A DNA stretch of 37,207 nucleotides from Terfezia claveryi (GCA_015179025.1 WHUX01000364.1:1-37207), one strand, 5' to 3'. Numbered from the stretch's first letter, positions 18,961 through 30,655 are shown. Translations and numbers: made by a program. Notes: generated from the letters alone by a model not told the origin.

Positions 18961-21900
18961 TCATTTTGGTAGAGTGCGGGGTCGAGGTTTAGATGGGTAT
19001 GAAGCGTGGAATTTTTTCACAGCACTAGGTGCATTCAAAAACAGGTCAGCAGGTTCCCAAGTAAGCTCGTCATATCCTATCCAACGAGCAAGGTATTCAA
19101 GCGTACGTCCACGAATACGGGAGTCAACAATCTCGTCGATTTCCCACTCAGGTTTGTCTTCAATAATAATCGGATGGGGTGCAGGTTGAGTTTGCCCTAG
19201 TAAGGGGTCGGTTGATGCAGGTTCGAGGAGAGAGATATGGAAGACAGGGTGAATTTTCATGGAAGTGGGAAGGTCGAGCTTATAAGCATGGGAGGAGATC
19301 TTCTGGATGATTCGAAATTTACCAAGTTTTTTAAAATCTAGCTTAGTAGAGGGACGAGTTGTTTTAATGTATTGGTGTAGTAGCCATACTTCATCGCCGA
19401 TTTCTAGCTTGGGAGGTGGGATTCGAGATTTATTGGCTTGTTCGGAATAAGTTGCTTGGGCCCAAATCATTTCAGATCTAACATGGGCATCGAGTTCCGA
19501 AAGGCGATCGGCAAAATCCTTGATGACAGAAGGCGCTGGAAGTTTCTTTGCAGGGTTTGGATTAATCTGGTAGCGAGGATTTTCTCCATACATAGCCTGG
19601 AATGGCGTAATTCCAAAGGTAGCAGACAGGGTATTATTATATGAGAATTCTGCCATCGTGATTAATTCGGACCAGTTATCTTGTTGATAGTTGCAGTAGG
19701 CACGTAAGTATTGTTCTGCAATTGCATTGATCCTTTCGGTTTGGCCATCTGTTTGGGGGTGGAAAGCAGTAGAAACTTTTTGTTGAATTCCTACTAGAGA
19801 CATAAGGGAGCGGGTGAATTCAGAGACAAATTGGGTACCTCAATCAGAAACAATAGAGTCAGGGATTCCGTGGAGACGGAATATATTGTCAAAGAAAAGC
19901 TTTGCAATTTGCTTGGAGTTGACATCTATTGTTGTTGGGATATAGTGAGCCATTTTTGAGAGTCGGTCAACTACTACGAGTAAAGAATCAAATCCATTAG
20001 AGGTAGGGAGCTCTGTAACAAGGTCGAGAGAAACAGATGACCATTTCTTAAATGGTACTTGAAGGGGTTTTAGAAGACCATAAGGGGCATAACGGGCAGG
20101 TTTAGTTCTGGTACAGGTATCACAATTTCGGAGGTATTGTGCAATAGTTTGGCGCATTTTTGGCCACCAATAATCTCGTGATATAAGTTCATATGTAGCT
20201 GCTCGACCAGGGTGTCCTGCAGTGGGGTGATCATGGCAGTTTCGAAGGATGCGGAGGTGAATTTCGGGGGAGTTAAGAACATAAACAAGATCATTAACCA
20301 AGATAAGTCCATCAGAGATTTTACATTCTGATAAAGGGACTAGTGCATGTTTCTTGATATTAGTTTCAAGAGCATGAATTATTTCGAGAGCAAGTTTATC
20401 AGTTTTTAAGGTGACTCGAATATCCTCGTTATTGGTGATAGAAGCAGCAGAAAGGAAGAATTTTTCGGGGGGTATTAAAGCTTGCGTAGGACGGCCACGT
20501 TCATCCCCTTCTTCAGGGAGATCTCCAGATCGTCTAGTCAATGTATCAGCCTTAGCATTCTGGTTTCCTGGTCGAAAAATAATCTTAAAGTCATATTGGG
20601 CTAATTCTTGAGCCCATCTAGCTTGTCGGCGAGAGAGGAGTGCCTTAGTTGTAAAGGTCTGGAGGTTATGGTGGTCCGTGATTATCGTGAAAGGTCGTGG
20701 GAGTTGGTGCAGATATATATGCCATTTTTCAAGAGCTAAAACAATGGCAAGAAGTTCCTTATCACCGATTCCATAGTTATATTCAGCTGGTGACATTTTT
20801 TCGGAGATAAATGCAACTGGGTAAAGAATGAGTTTCCCATTCTCTAAATGTTTTTGGGAGAGAATACCCGAAGTAACATAATCTGAGGCATCTGTCTCGA
20901 TAATAGTTTCGAGGTCCGGATTGAAGTGTCGAAGTATGGGGGCAGAAGTAAAGGCTTGTTTGAGGAGTTCAAAGACTTCCTCACATGATGAATCCCAGAG
21001 AAAAGGTATATCTTTCCGGAGTAGGTTGAAGAGGGGTTGACATAAGTAAGAATACTTATTAATAAACCGTCGGTAAAAGTTAGCGAATCCGAGGAAGCAT
21101 TGTATGTCCCTAATAGATTTTGGGGTTTCCCAGTTAAGGACTGCATTAACCTTTTCGGGGTCCATCTCAAGGCCATGTTCGGAGATAATAAAACCAAGAA
21201 ATGTAGTCTTATTAATAGAGAATTCGCATTTTTCTGGTTTAATGAATAGCCCAGCCTCTTTCAGCTTTCATAGGACTTTTCGAACTTGTTCTTTGTGTTC
21301 TTTCCAAGTTTTCGAGTAGATAAAGATATCATCAATATAGCAGACACAAAACATATCGAGATATTCTCGTAGAGTGTCGTTCATAAACCTTTGGGCAGTT
21401 GCGGGTGCATTAGTTAACCCGAAAGGCATAACAAGGAACTCAAATAATCCGTAGCGAGTTCTGAAGGCTGTTTTCCACTCATCACCTTCCTTGATTCGAA
21501 TTTGATTAAAGCAAGCACAGAGGTCAAGTCGAGTAAAATATTTACAGCCTCGAATTTGGTTCAGAGTTTCTTCGATTCTGGGTAGAGGGTTACGATCTTT
21601 GATCGTAATATCATTCAAAGTACGGTAGTCGACACAGAGGGGGAGGGAACCATCCTTTTTCTTTACAAAAAGGATTGGGGAGGCAGCTGATGAGGAGCTT
21701 GCTCGGATAAAGGATTTGGAGAGATTTTCATCAATCCATTTCCTAACTTCCTTTAGTTCAGCATCGGACATGGAGTACATTGGGCCGAATGGAGGTTTAG
21801 CTCCATCTTGTAAAGGAATTGCGTGGTCAACATAATAGTGAGGGGGCAAGATTCGGGCTTCTTTTTCAGAGAAAAGAGATAGGTATTCATGGTATTCGGG

Positions 21901-22702
21901 AGGTATAAGTTTGGTAGCAGACTCGCTATTATCATCATCATCTTCTGGGGAGGCATAGATGGCTGCAATATATAGTTTGGCTTCAGGATCCTTAATAGCT
22001 ACTCGGAAGGCAGCTCGTGAAATGATTGAGATTCAGAGGTTATCGGAGGTTTCTGTTGTCTTTTTTGGATTTCATATAGGGAGACAGTGTGCATGACAAT
22101 ATCCAGAGGCAAAGGCAATAGTATTGTGAGTCCAGTTGATCGTAGGGTTATGACGTTTGAGCCATGATTTTCCAACAATCATATTCCAACCAGCTAGCTT
22201 AGTTACATGGAAGGTAAGTTCTTCCATATGTTGGTCTATAGTTAGCTTCAAGGCACAAGTATGGGTTATTTGTCCTACAAGAGAACATTTTCCATCTGCA
22301 AGTACAAGGTCTTCAGGCTTAGGTTTTAAGTCAAGAGGCAAGTTCAGGTTCAAGGCATAATCAAGGTCGATAAACTGGGAGCTAGCTCCCGAGTCTACCA
22401 TGCAGGTTCCAGAAAGGTTTTCATTGACAAGGCATGGTAAAATAAGTGGATTATCAGACCCCAAATCATGAATAACAGATAGTGCAGAAATAACTAAAGC
22501 AGAAGCAAGACGACGTCGACGAGCAAGTCGTTGACAAGACTTGCGAGAAACCACAGGTAAAACATATCCAGTTCCTTCAAGATGAATTTCCTCCAAAGCA
22601 GAAAACAAATTAGAACTAACAAAAGAAACAAGATCATGAGAGATGGCACCAAGATGCATCCTGGCGCTCTTTGAACTGCCATTGTTATTCAAAGAGTGCT
22701 CT
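18961..22702 (-). pseudogene. pol polyprotein of C (PR-RT-RH-IN-chromodomain) with four stops
   Basis: One continuous - strand frame, interrupted only by TGA at 22072, about 22032, 21268 and 19840. Domains in order: protease (CMVDSGASSQFID, about 22397-22384); RT ([36 protein letters not shown], catalytic YIDD near 21340); RNase H ([44 protein letters not shown]); integrase zinc finger (HDHPTAGH and CDTCTRTK) and DDE core (LDLVTELP; IVSD; HPQTDGQTER, with 35 residues between the last D and E); and a C-terminal chromodomain (EWEIDEIVDSRIRG, ARWIGYDELTWEPADL). Pol is one codon frame back from gag and is probably reached by -1 frameshifting. The TGA at 19840 directly follows the second catalytic Asp and probably came from CGA. 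Confidence 0.95.
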
Positions 22703-22712
22703 AGTTTTTTGG
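22701..22712 (-). promoter_or_regulatory. Putative -1 ribosomal frameshift site of C
   Basis: The - strand reads CCA AAA AAC TAG in the gag frame. A AAA AAC is a classic X XXY YYZ slippery heptamer, and the gag stop TAG (22703-22701) comes next. Slipping back one base gives CTA GAG CAC TCT TTG AAT, which is the open pol frame. The gag frame was checked from the 23876 start: the distances are multiples of three. A downstream pseudoknot was not evaluated. Confidence 0.7.
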
Positions 22713-23876
22713 AACCTTGAAGAGGGTCTGAGGTCCAGGAGTAGTAGTAGTATCGAGAGGAGGTGGAGTAGTGCTAGCAGTAGCTAGTTTTTTGTTTTTA
22801 GCAGAAATGGGGCAGTTTGTAGCCCAATGACCAGCATTTCCACAATACATGCAGAGTCCATTTTCTCAACGATGCTTGCGGATATCATCAGTAAGGGGAC
22901 CTCTTTTTCGAGAAGCTGAGAGGTCCATTGGTCCTGGAGTAGTTCCAACTGAATTAGAAGGAACAGGAGGTCGAGAGGCTGAAGCGGGAGTTTGGTGACT
23001 AGGGCCTGTAGTCTTAGGAGAGTTCTAGTTCAACATCTTAGCCCTATTATCTAACTTAATACAAAGTTGGACAAATTCATCAAAGTCCTCAGGGGGTGTA
23101 GCTTGATACGAGAGTGCGATCCTAAGTGCTTGGTTTGCTCCATTCGTAAAGAAGGAGATTTTGGTTCGGTAGTCCAGACTAAGGGCAGCAGCATATGTCG
23201 CGAATTCAGCATGGTAACTGGAGCAGTCTTTATTTCCTTGCTTGAGAGCAAGGAGTTTTCGTTCTGCGGTAGCACGGGCATCAGGGTCATCGTATACGTT
23301 CTTTAATGCTGTTGCGAATTCTTCATATGAATCGAAGTCGATTAATCCAGTAGTTCGATCAAGATGAGGCTCAAACCAGTCAGCTGCAGACCCTGTTAAA
23401 TAAGATGCTGCATAGGCGATTTTCGCAGCTTCATTATTATATCGTGTAGGGTCAGATGAGAATACTAATGAGAGTTTGATCATAAATCTAGTGAACTTAG
23501 ATCTAGTACCATCAAAGTTCTCTGGTTCATGGAGTTTTGGAGCTTGAGAGGATGTTGATGTGGAAGTAGAGCCTGGAATTAAACTAGAAGCCGTAATTCT
23601 ATATTCGTACCCCCTATTATAATAGTGCCAGCAACATTTTGTAGTTGTAGAAGTACCCGTAGCAGGGATATCGAAATTAGTAGGAACTCCTCGTCCTGAT
23701 CGTATACCTGTACCAAATGCTCCATGGATCCAGAAATAGAAGGAAGTTGGGGTTCCTGTTGGAAGGCTAGGGAAGACAGAAGGGGGTGCTGGAGGAGTGT
23801 CGCGGAGAATTGATGCTAAAGTACGCCATTGATCATCGTCAGATGGTGGTACCTGCTGTTGTTGCTGTGAAGACAT
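22701..23876 (-). pseudogene. gag of C with two stops
   Basis: It starts at ATG 23876 (MSSQQQQQVPPSDDD). It contains the Gag capsid region (PENFDGTRSKFTRFMIKLSL, YAASYLTGSAADWFEPHL, AERKLLALKQGNKDCSSYHA), a TPGPMDLSASRK linker, and a CCHC zinc knuckle CMYCGNAGHWATNC at 22853-22812. It would assemble the cytoplasmic particle and bind element RNA. Premature stops: TAG at 23025-23027, and TGA just before the zinc knuckle (after DIRKHR). Length would be 391 codons, normal for the family. The natural end is the TAG after the slippery heptamer. Confidence 0.93.
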
Positions 23877-23881
23877 TTTTG

Positions 23882-23910
23882 CGTAGTGGAGACTATAAGG
23901 TACGCAACAA
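23882..23910 (-). repeat. Hairpin in the leader of C next to the 5' LTR
   Basis: The - strand carries TTGCGTA then, 15 nt later, TACGCAA, a perfect 7-bp inverted repeat a few bases after the LTR end and just before the gag ATG. No TGG-type tRNA primer site is seen at the LTR edge, where most Gypsy elements have one. Confidence 0.5.
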
Positions 23911-23912
23911 AG

Positions 23913-24694
23913 TGTAATGAACCCTAATCCGAACTACCAGTAATACAGAGGGCGGGACTTGTGAGGATGTGAGGTACGTTGTGAATAGTTAGGGATACTG
24001 GGATTAAGCGGGAGATAGTAAAGGTTCAAGTACTGGAGAAGAGCAGGATTGACAAGATCAAGTAGATGTACGTATTCGGAGGTCAGAGGGGACTTGGGCG
24101 AGACCAAGGCCAAACGAGTAGGCATAAACAAGGTCAAGACTAGGAACGTGAAAGTCTGAGCTACGCTCGAGAGGTAGAAGATCGATATATTGTGAACAAC
24201 TAGGTACAGTAGAGTGAACAAGTTGTTGCGTGAAGAAGAAGAGAGAAGGAAAATAGACAGGAGAAACTGGTTCCTTTTATAGGAATCCAGTACCGTTCAA
24301 GACTTATAATTCTCATTAGAAATGCTAGGTTACAAAGCATAAAGAATGAACTAGAAGATTCGTACGTGAACTTGAAAACCATAGAGTTCTGACAAAATAT
24401 TCTATTTCTAATGATATGAATCTACTAGAAGGTTCTAGTAGATTCCCGAATAAGCGAGTACCTAATCTGGACTTTCGGGATGCGGTCGGTTGTCATGCAG
24501 GTCAGGGCTGGGGTCGGGGTCCGAGTTACTGGAATTGGAATAGGAACCAAAGAGCCAGCAATAGCACGGTAAACTCATGCTGAGTCAGGATCATGTTGAG
24601 CCGCAAGTATATATGAGTCGGCAAGTGCGTGGGTTGCCAATACAAAACAGGGGCCGGAGGTTCTTGAGACAAAGGTAAGGGTTGGTTCATAACA
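23913..24694 (-). repeat. 5' LTR of C
   Basis: 782 bp, the partner of 18085-18866. On the - strand a TATAAAAGG box lies at 24281-24273 (same position in the other LTR, 18453-18445), a good candidate for the element promoter driving gag-pol. Confidence 0.96.
24273..24281 (-). promoter_or_regulatory. TATA box of the C LTR
   Basis: TATAAAAGG on the - strand, conserved in both LTR copies, followed by pyrimidine-rich sequence (TTCTCCTGTC, then CTTCTCTCTTCTTCTTC) as at many fungal transcription starts. Confidence 0.6.
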
Positions 24695-24699
24695 CTCGT

Positions 24700-24848
24700 G
24701 CCCCTTGCCCTCTGCCTCTCTTGCCCTTGCCCCCGTTCTAGCCTTTTCCCCTAGTCACACACGTAGCGCTCCTACGTGTGTGTCACCCTAGCCTTGCCCT
24801 TACCCCGGCGTACCTCTTGGTCGCCTTGTCCCCAGAGCCGTCGTTACA
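24700..24848 (+). repeat. 5' LTR of B, second part
   Basis: It continues the LTR after C, matching the last 149 bp of 30137-30655, and ends GAGCCGTCGTTACA. The leader CTACGTTGGATCC follows and is conserved after the LTRs of A and D. Together with 17715-18084 it makes 519 bp. Confidence 0.92.
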
Positions 24849-25007
24849 CTACGTTGGATCCTTGGAACCAACTGGTACGCAGTCATGTCAGGAACAGCTC
24901 TCCCACTACCTGCTGTCAGGTTCTAGACCTGGAGAAACTCCCCTATACACTCAGGCCCGAACGAATTAAATGCCTATCGTTGAGAAATTATTGACATTTT
25001 CGAGGCC

Positions 25008-26070
25008 ATGGATGCTATCGGGGCCGAACTCAGCAACAGCCTGGCCATAGCTGAACGAAAGCTGAGATCCGCCGATGAAGAGATCATGGTCCTCCAGACG
25101 GACCTCGACCATATGAACCTTGCCCTGGCCAACGAACGGACTATGGTCCAAAACCTCAGCCGCGCCCTAGGGAACCTCGCAATACCAACAGTTGCCATTA
25201 GCAACAAGACCGAAAGCATTCCGACTCCCCCCAAGTTCAATAGGGACTAGGTTCAACTACAAGTCTAGAAAAATGCTATCAATCTCAAGCTGAACGGGGA
25301 TTCTGCCAGGTTCCCGTCGGAACAACATCGACTAGCATACATTTTCGCTTTGCTGGAGGGAAGAGCTTGTGACCAGATCCAGTCAAATGTCCTCAAAACC
25401 GGGATCAAGCTTGACGATATCTCGGCCCTTTTCACAATCCTGGATAGGGCGTTTGGGGACCCTGATGCCGTTAGCACTGCCAGTAGGGCCCTCCAAGCCC
25501 TCAGGCAGAAAAACACCGATCTGTCCACTTATGTGGCAGAATTCTCGAGACTGGTGGCGGAGGTCCGATGGAATGACCAGTCCAAACTGGAGCAATTCCA
25601 GGAAGGGCTAAATGACGAAATCCAGCAGGCCATGGTCAGCCTCCCGGAAGCCAAAACACTTAACGAATTGATTGACCAGGCTTCCCGAGTGGAACAGTGG
25701 ATGTCACGGCTCTGTAACCACCCCATGTTCAAGCCAGCACCCCGTCTCCCACAACCCCAGCCCCAGCAACAACCTTGACCCCAGAACCCTAACCCTCAAA
25801 CCCAAGCTACAGCTAATAAGCCAGCCCACCCATCTCTGGTGGCTGGCGGCACCACCCCCATGGATCTCTCTTCAGAAAGGCCCCGGTTAACCCAGGAGGA
25901 GAGAGATCGCCGCTGAATGAACGGGCTGTACATAGGATGTGGAAAAGAGTACCATTTTATTGCAGCATGTCCCCTCCGTAAAAACTGCTCGATGGCTGCC
26001 CACGCCATCTCCAAATCTAGGATCGAAGAGGTGGATAAGTCGGGAAAAGCCCTGTCCCTTGCATAGTTAC
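25008..26070 (+). pseudogene. Decayed gag of B
   Basis: It starts at ATG 25008. A coiled-coil-like segment (KLRSADEEIMVLQTDLDHMN) leads into TESIPTPPKFNRD. After TAG codons at 25248 and about 25267 the same frame gives the capsid domain (RFPSEQHRLAYIFALLEGRA, AFGDPDAVSTASRALQALRQ, DLSTYVAEFSRLVAEVRW), a Pro/Gln linker ending at TGA 25776, PMDLSSERPRLTQEERDRR, and a zinc knuckle in which the first Cys is replaced by Tyr (LYIGCGKEYHFIAACP). All segments share one frame, so this is stop-codon decay more than indel decay. Confidence 0.9.
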
Positions 26071-26137
26071 TGACACTAGCAAGGGACCTGCACTAGGTCA
26101 TCTGTCTTTATCGTCTTTTTCTGTTCCTTTTATGTCT

Positions 26138-26385
26138 CATCAGCAAGAAAAAAGTGGCATCGGGACGCCAGGTGGTGTCTCCAGGAGACAGGCTTGTCTT
26201 TGGTGTCTTTTGTGTCTTTTATGTCTCCTAGGTGTCTCCTGAGTGTCTCCTATGTGTCTCCCAGTGTCTCCCAGTGTCTCCTGGAGACACTGGGAGACAT
26301 TCTGCCAATCGTAGAGACACACCTTATCTACAGTGGCAATACTGTCTCTAGAGACACTAGAGACAAACTATTTTCTTTCCTGATG
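26138..26385. mobile_element. MITE H, non-autonomous relative of transposon G
   Basis: 248 bp. The left end is CATCAGCAAGAAAAAAGTGG and the right end reverse-complemented is CATCAGGAAAGAAAATAGTT. It is flanked by CT at 26136-26137 and 26386-26387. GTGGCATCGGGACGCCA and GTGTCTCCAGGAGAC mirror the left end of G. The centre is a run of GTGTCTCC units closing with CCCAGTGTCTCC/GGAGACACTGGG. The homologous site in element A (about 4820) lacks it, so excising H leaves the expected B sequence. It has no coding capacity and could be moved only by a transposase such as that in G. Confidence 0.9.
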
Positions 26386-26389
26386 CTGT

Positions 26390-29300
26390 TGACGAGTCTC
26401 ACCTATTTGGTGAGCATTTTGTTGTACCTATCACGATATCCTTCAATGGTAAAACACTCGTCACATCTGCTCTCGTAGACTGTTGAGCCTTAGGAATTGC
26501 CTTCATCGACCAGGCCTTTGTCAGTAAGCATGCCATACTCGCCTCTAAGCTCAAAACCCCCCGCCTCCTCCATGTCATTGATGGCCGACCTATCTCTTCT
26601 AGAGCCATTATTGATATCGCATGTACTCCTGCCCAGATTAGGGACCACTCCAAAAGCCTCCCTATGTTCATTACAAAGCTTAAGTATCCAATTGTCCTCG
26701 GAATCCCATGGCTTAGGATGCACGATATATTGGTCAGCTTTGGCTCCTATACCCTGCATTTTAATAGCCCTTACTGCCAAAAATACTGCGGAGAGCCGAA
26801 GGCCACCGTTACTGGTCTATGTGCATTACCGCCCCCCGTAATCCACCCAACTCAGGTAGTACACTAGGCCGTATATATTGATGCCACCAATCTCCCAGTT
26901 TCTCTTGTTTCCCCTGCTCCCGATGTCCCCCTCACACCTCAAAGGCCCCTAAATATCAACTTCATTGTAGCCAGGGCTTTCGCCTACCTTACTAGGAGGC
27001 ACAAGCTGAAGGCGCATGCCCTCTTCATATATAATGTAAACCTGGAAATCAACAAGACAAGGTCTAAGGGGGAGTGGAAATCCATGGTTCCAGATGAATA
27101 CCATGAATCCATTGACCTGTTCTCGGAAAAAGCTGCAGAAAAGCTTGCCCTCCATCGACTATACGACCATAAAATTCCGCTGGTAGAAGGTAAGACCCAC
27201 CCTTATGAAACTCTCTACGGGATGTCCCGGGTGGAACTGGAAGCTCTGAAAAAGTACTTGGAGGAAAACCTCAACAAGAGCTTCATTCGCTACAGCTCCT
27301 CCCCAACAAGTGCCCCTGTGCCATTCATGAAGAAGTCGGATGGCTCCCTTCGGTTATGTGTTGTTTATTGTAGCCTGCACGAGATAACGGTCAAAAACAG
27401 GTATCCCTTACCCCTGATCCAGGAAACATTAGCCAGGCTTTCCAAAGCAAAGTGGTTCACCAAATTGGATCTGAGTGGGGCTTACAACCTAGTACGGATC
27501 GCCGAAGGAGAGGAGTGGAAAACTGCCTTCCGGACATGATATGGCCATTTCTAGTACAATATGATGCCCTTTGGCCTAACTAATGCCCTGGCCTCCTTCC
27601 AGCACTTTATTAATGACACCTTACGAGACTTCCTGGATGTGTTCTGTACAGCGTACCTAGACGATATCCTAATCTATTCGGATACCCTGACGAAGCACAA
27701 AATCTACGTCCGACAGTCCTGGAAAAGCTGGAACAAGCAGGGTTGTACTTAAAGCCTGAAAAATGCGAATTCCACGTCCAAGAGGTGAAGTATCTAGGCT
27801 TGATAATAACAACGGAAGGCATCAGAATGGATCCTGCCAAAGTTGCAGCAATCCAGGAATGGGAAATTCCCGCCAATCTCAAGGACGTTCAGGCCTTTCT
27901 GGGTTTTGCTAACTTCTATTGCCGGTTCATTCTAGGATATTCGAAGATCGTGGCACCACTGACAGCATTAACCAAGACCAAGGGCATGGAAAAGGGCCAA
28001 CGCTTCTAGTGGGGTCTGGCAGCCCAATCTGCCTTCGAGAAACTCAAGGAAGCCTTCTGCTCAGCCCCGATCCTGGCCACTTCAACCCTGACAGCGAGTA
28101 TATGTGGAAACAGATGCCTCCGACTATGTGTCCGCCGGAATCCTGTCCCAGCATGTGAATAGTATTCTCCACCCAGTGGCCTATTTCTCCAAAAAGCACT
28201 CCCCATGAGTGTAATTATGAGATCTATGACAAAGAATTAATGGCCATTATAAGGGCGTTCGAGGAATGGAGACCACACCTGGAATCGGCAAAGGGGGTTA
28301 TCGAGGTTCTCTCAGACCATAAGAACCTAGAGTACTTCACAACCACAAATTGCTAAACTGCCGACAGGCTAGGTGGTCAGAATTCCTCTCTCAGTTTAAC
28401 TTCAAGATCAGATACCGCCCTGGAAAGGCTGGTGGCAAACCGGATGCGTTAACTAGGAGATCAGGAGATCTCCCAAAAGGGGGGGATGAAAGGCTGAAGT
28501 ACTAGAATTAGGTGGTATTGAAGCGGAAAATCTTGACCTGGAGCCAATACCCTTGCTGAAGCTGGAGCTAATCTCCTTCTACGGCTACGGCAGGCATGTG
28601 CAGAGGACCCCCTGGTTAAGGATATAATCGCCGCAGTAGATTCCGGCCAGGCCGCCACCCCAAGATCTCCCTAGCGAATATGCTGTCCAGGAGGGCCTTC
28701 TTTATCACCTCGAACGGCTCTTTGTGCGGAAGGAGAGCTGTACCTACAATTGATAAGGAACACCACGATGCCCCAGCGGCAGGCCACCCTGGAGTTGCTA
28801 AACCCTAGAGCTGCTAGCAGGCAGTACACCTGATTGATCAGCGGAAAGAGTGGAAAGGTATGTGGAACTGCCATACCTGTAAACGATAAAGCCTACACGC
28901 CATGCCCCTATGAACCTTGAAGCCCTGGAGATCTCGGATCGACCCTGGCAACACCTGACCATGGACTTCATAACTGGTTGCCGGAGGACTCAGATTCAAT
29001 GCCATCCTAATGGTGTGGATCGGCTGACGAAAATGAGGCATTGATACCTTGCTGGGATACCTGCTCGCCCGAGCTAGCCAATCTCTACCTCACCAACGTG
29101 TTCCGTATCATGGTCTCCCCGAATCCATTGTATCTGACCGAGGGCCTCAGTTCACCGCGAATTCTGGAAAGCATTCTATGAGCTTTTGGGGATCAGGATA
29201 AGCCTCTGATAGCCTACCACACCCAGACTGATAGCCAGTCAGAAAGGATAATGCTATCATGGAACAATATCTGCGGGCCTATATCAAATACCAGCAGAAT

Positions 29301-29980
29301 AATTGGATGTCCTTGTTGGAACCTACGAGTTCGCCACAAAAACTAATTCTCAGAGTCCTTGAAAACCTTCCCTTTTCTGGCCAATTACGGTTGGCACCCC
29401 GATTCGTAGATGCCCTAGTGCCCTGCAGAGAGTCTACCCCCTGGCCAAGGAGTTCGCAGCTGGAATTGCAGAGCTCCACTCCACCCTGAAAGCCGAGCTG
29501 GAATATGCGCAAGCCAGGTAAACCGAGTATGTTAATGGCTCACGGTTGCCAGCCCCCAGGTATCAGCCAGGGGATAAGGTATGGCTCTCCAGCCGGCACT
29601 TCCGGACAGAATGACCTTCTCGTAAGCTGGATCATAAGTTCCTGGGGCCATATAAGATATTGGGGAATGTGGGCACTCACGTCTACCGGTTGAAGTTCCC
29701 TAAAGACATCAAACGCCACCCGGTCATTCATGTCTCAGAGATCGAACTAGCCGCCAACGATCCCCTCCTTGGGCAAAAGCACCCCCCACCCTCTCCCGTA
29801 GTGATTGCAGGTGAAGAGGAGTGGGAGGTTGAGGAGGTACTGGATTCCAAGAAGCACTATGGACGAGTTCAGTATTAGGTCAAGTGGGTAGGGGACAAGG
29901 AGACTACCTGGCAACCCGCATAGGACTTGGAGAATATGCAGAATTTGGTCACCCTGTTCTACCAGTGATACCTCAGGAAG
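26390..29980 (+). pseudogene. Decayed pol of B (protease to chromodomain)
   Basis: Protease remnant: ALVDC then TGA near 26480, destroying the DCGA-type site seen in A. A linker with LRMHDILVSFGSYTLHF follows. [58 protein letters not shown] and YLDD at 27654-27665. RNase [24 protein letters not shown] (spread over two frames around 28110-28150) and [13 protein letters not shown]. Integrase: HTQTDSQSER and a broken core around 28900-29260. C-terminus: HPVIHVSEIE, then the chromodomain EEEWEVEEVLDSKKHYG with stops at 29876 and about 29921. More than ten stops and frame changes. Shares family with A. Confidence 0.9.
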
Positions 29981-30122
29981 CCTTGCCCAGTCGACTGAGG
30001 TCATGACTTTGTGTCTTGTTATTGTTTGTAGTTGGGGTTCTTATTTTTACCCTTGTTGTTGTTTTCTGTGTTGATTTTACCGGTTGTCGTGCCCAGGCCT
30101 CCTAGTTGCTGTAGCTCTAGCC

Positions 30123-30136
30123 TAAAGGGGGGATAG
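30123..30136 (+). promoter_or_regulatory. Polypurine tract of B
   Basis: TAAAGGGGGGATAG lies immediately upstream of the 3' LTR start TGTCACAACC. It is the expected plus-strand primer site. Confidence 0.75.
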
Positions 30137-30655
30137 TGTCACAACCGTGTACTCAGTTGTCCTCGCCATCACCTGCGACGCAGGTGATGGGTCATGGACA
30201 TTGTTGTCTTTGTCATCACCTGCGATCGCAGGTGATAGATTATTGTTATCATTACCTTACTTGGCTTCCGAGATAGGGATCTTGGGAAGCTTATTTATTC
30301 CCTTACCCTGACAGAATTATGTATATATAGCCCCTGCCCCTCGTACTGTCATTGGATCCCTATCTAACGTCTTGTATATCCAATACAGGACCTTGCCTCT
30401 CCCAACGCTTGTGCACCTCCCTTGTGTACCCCTTTGTCTCATGAACAGCTCTGCAGCACAGCTGCCTCCCTCTGACATATGTGGCAACTGCCTCCGCATG
30501 TCTCATGCCCCTTGCCCTCTACTTCTCTTACCCTTGCCCCCGTCCTAGCCTTTTCCTCTAGTCATACACGTAGTGCTCCTACGTGTATGTCACCCTAGCC
30601 TTGTCCTTGCCCCAGCGTACCCCTTGGTCGCCTTGTCCTCAGAGCTATCATTACA
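30137..30655 (+). repeat. 3' LTR of B
   Basis: 519 bp, TGTCACAACC to GCTATCATTACA. Palindromes lie at 30168-30188 and 30215-30236 (the second a perfect 22-bp palindrome), and a TATATATAG lies near 30320-30328. Direct counterpart of the split 5' LTR. Confidence 0.96.

Larger units (their letters stand above)
18085..24694 (-). mobile_element. Element C: nearly complete Ty3/Gypsy retrotransposon
   Basis: 6,610 bp, starting TGTAATGAACCC and ending GGTTCATAACA, flanked by CTCGT at 18080-18084 and 24695-24699. Both LTRs are 782 bp and differ at about 30 positions by eye (about 96% identical), mostly transitions. On the - strand the order is LTR, gag, protease, RT, RNase H, integrase, chromodomain, polypurine tract, LTR. 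All catalytic motifs are visible. Six premature in-frame stops make this copy inactive, but it is the best preserved element in the window. Confidence 0.97.
17715..30655 (+). mobile_element. Element B: Ty3/Gypsy retrotransposon containing C and H
   Basis: B has two 519-bp LTRs (17715-18084 plus 24700-24848; and 30137-30655), leader, gag, protease, RT, RNase H, integrase with chromodomain, and a polypurine tract. It is flanked by ATTGC at 17710-17714 and 30656-30660. Removing C with its duplication leaves about 6.3 kb, a normal Gypsy length. The LTR lengths match exactly only when C is removed at CTCGT, which supports the nesting. The coding region is full of stops and frame changes. It is the same family as A. 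Confidence 0.94.

Noticed and set aside
24849..24880. tRNA primer-binding site or tRNA gene after the B LTR
   Set aside because: The leader is conserved in A, B and D and includes TTGGATCC, but I could not match it with confidence to a tRNA 3' end, and no cloverleaf is visible.
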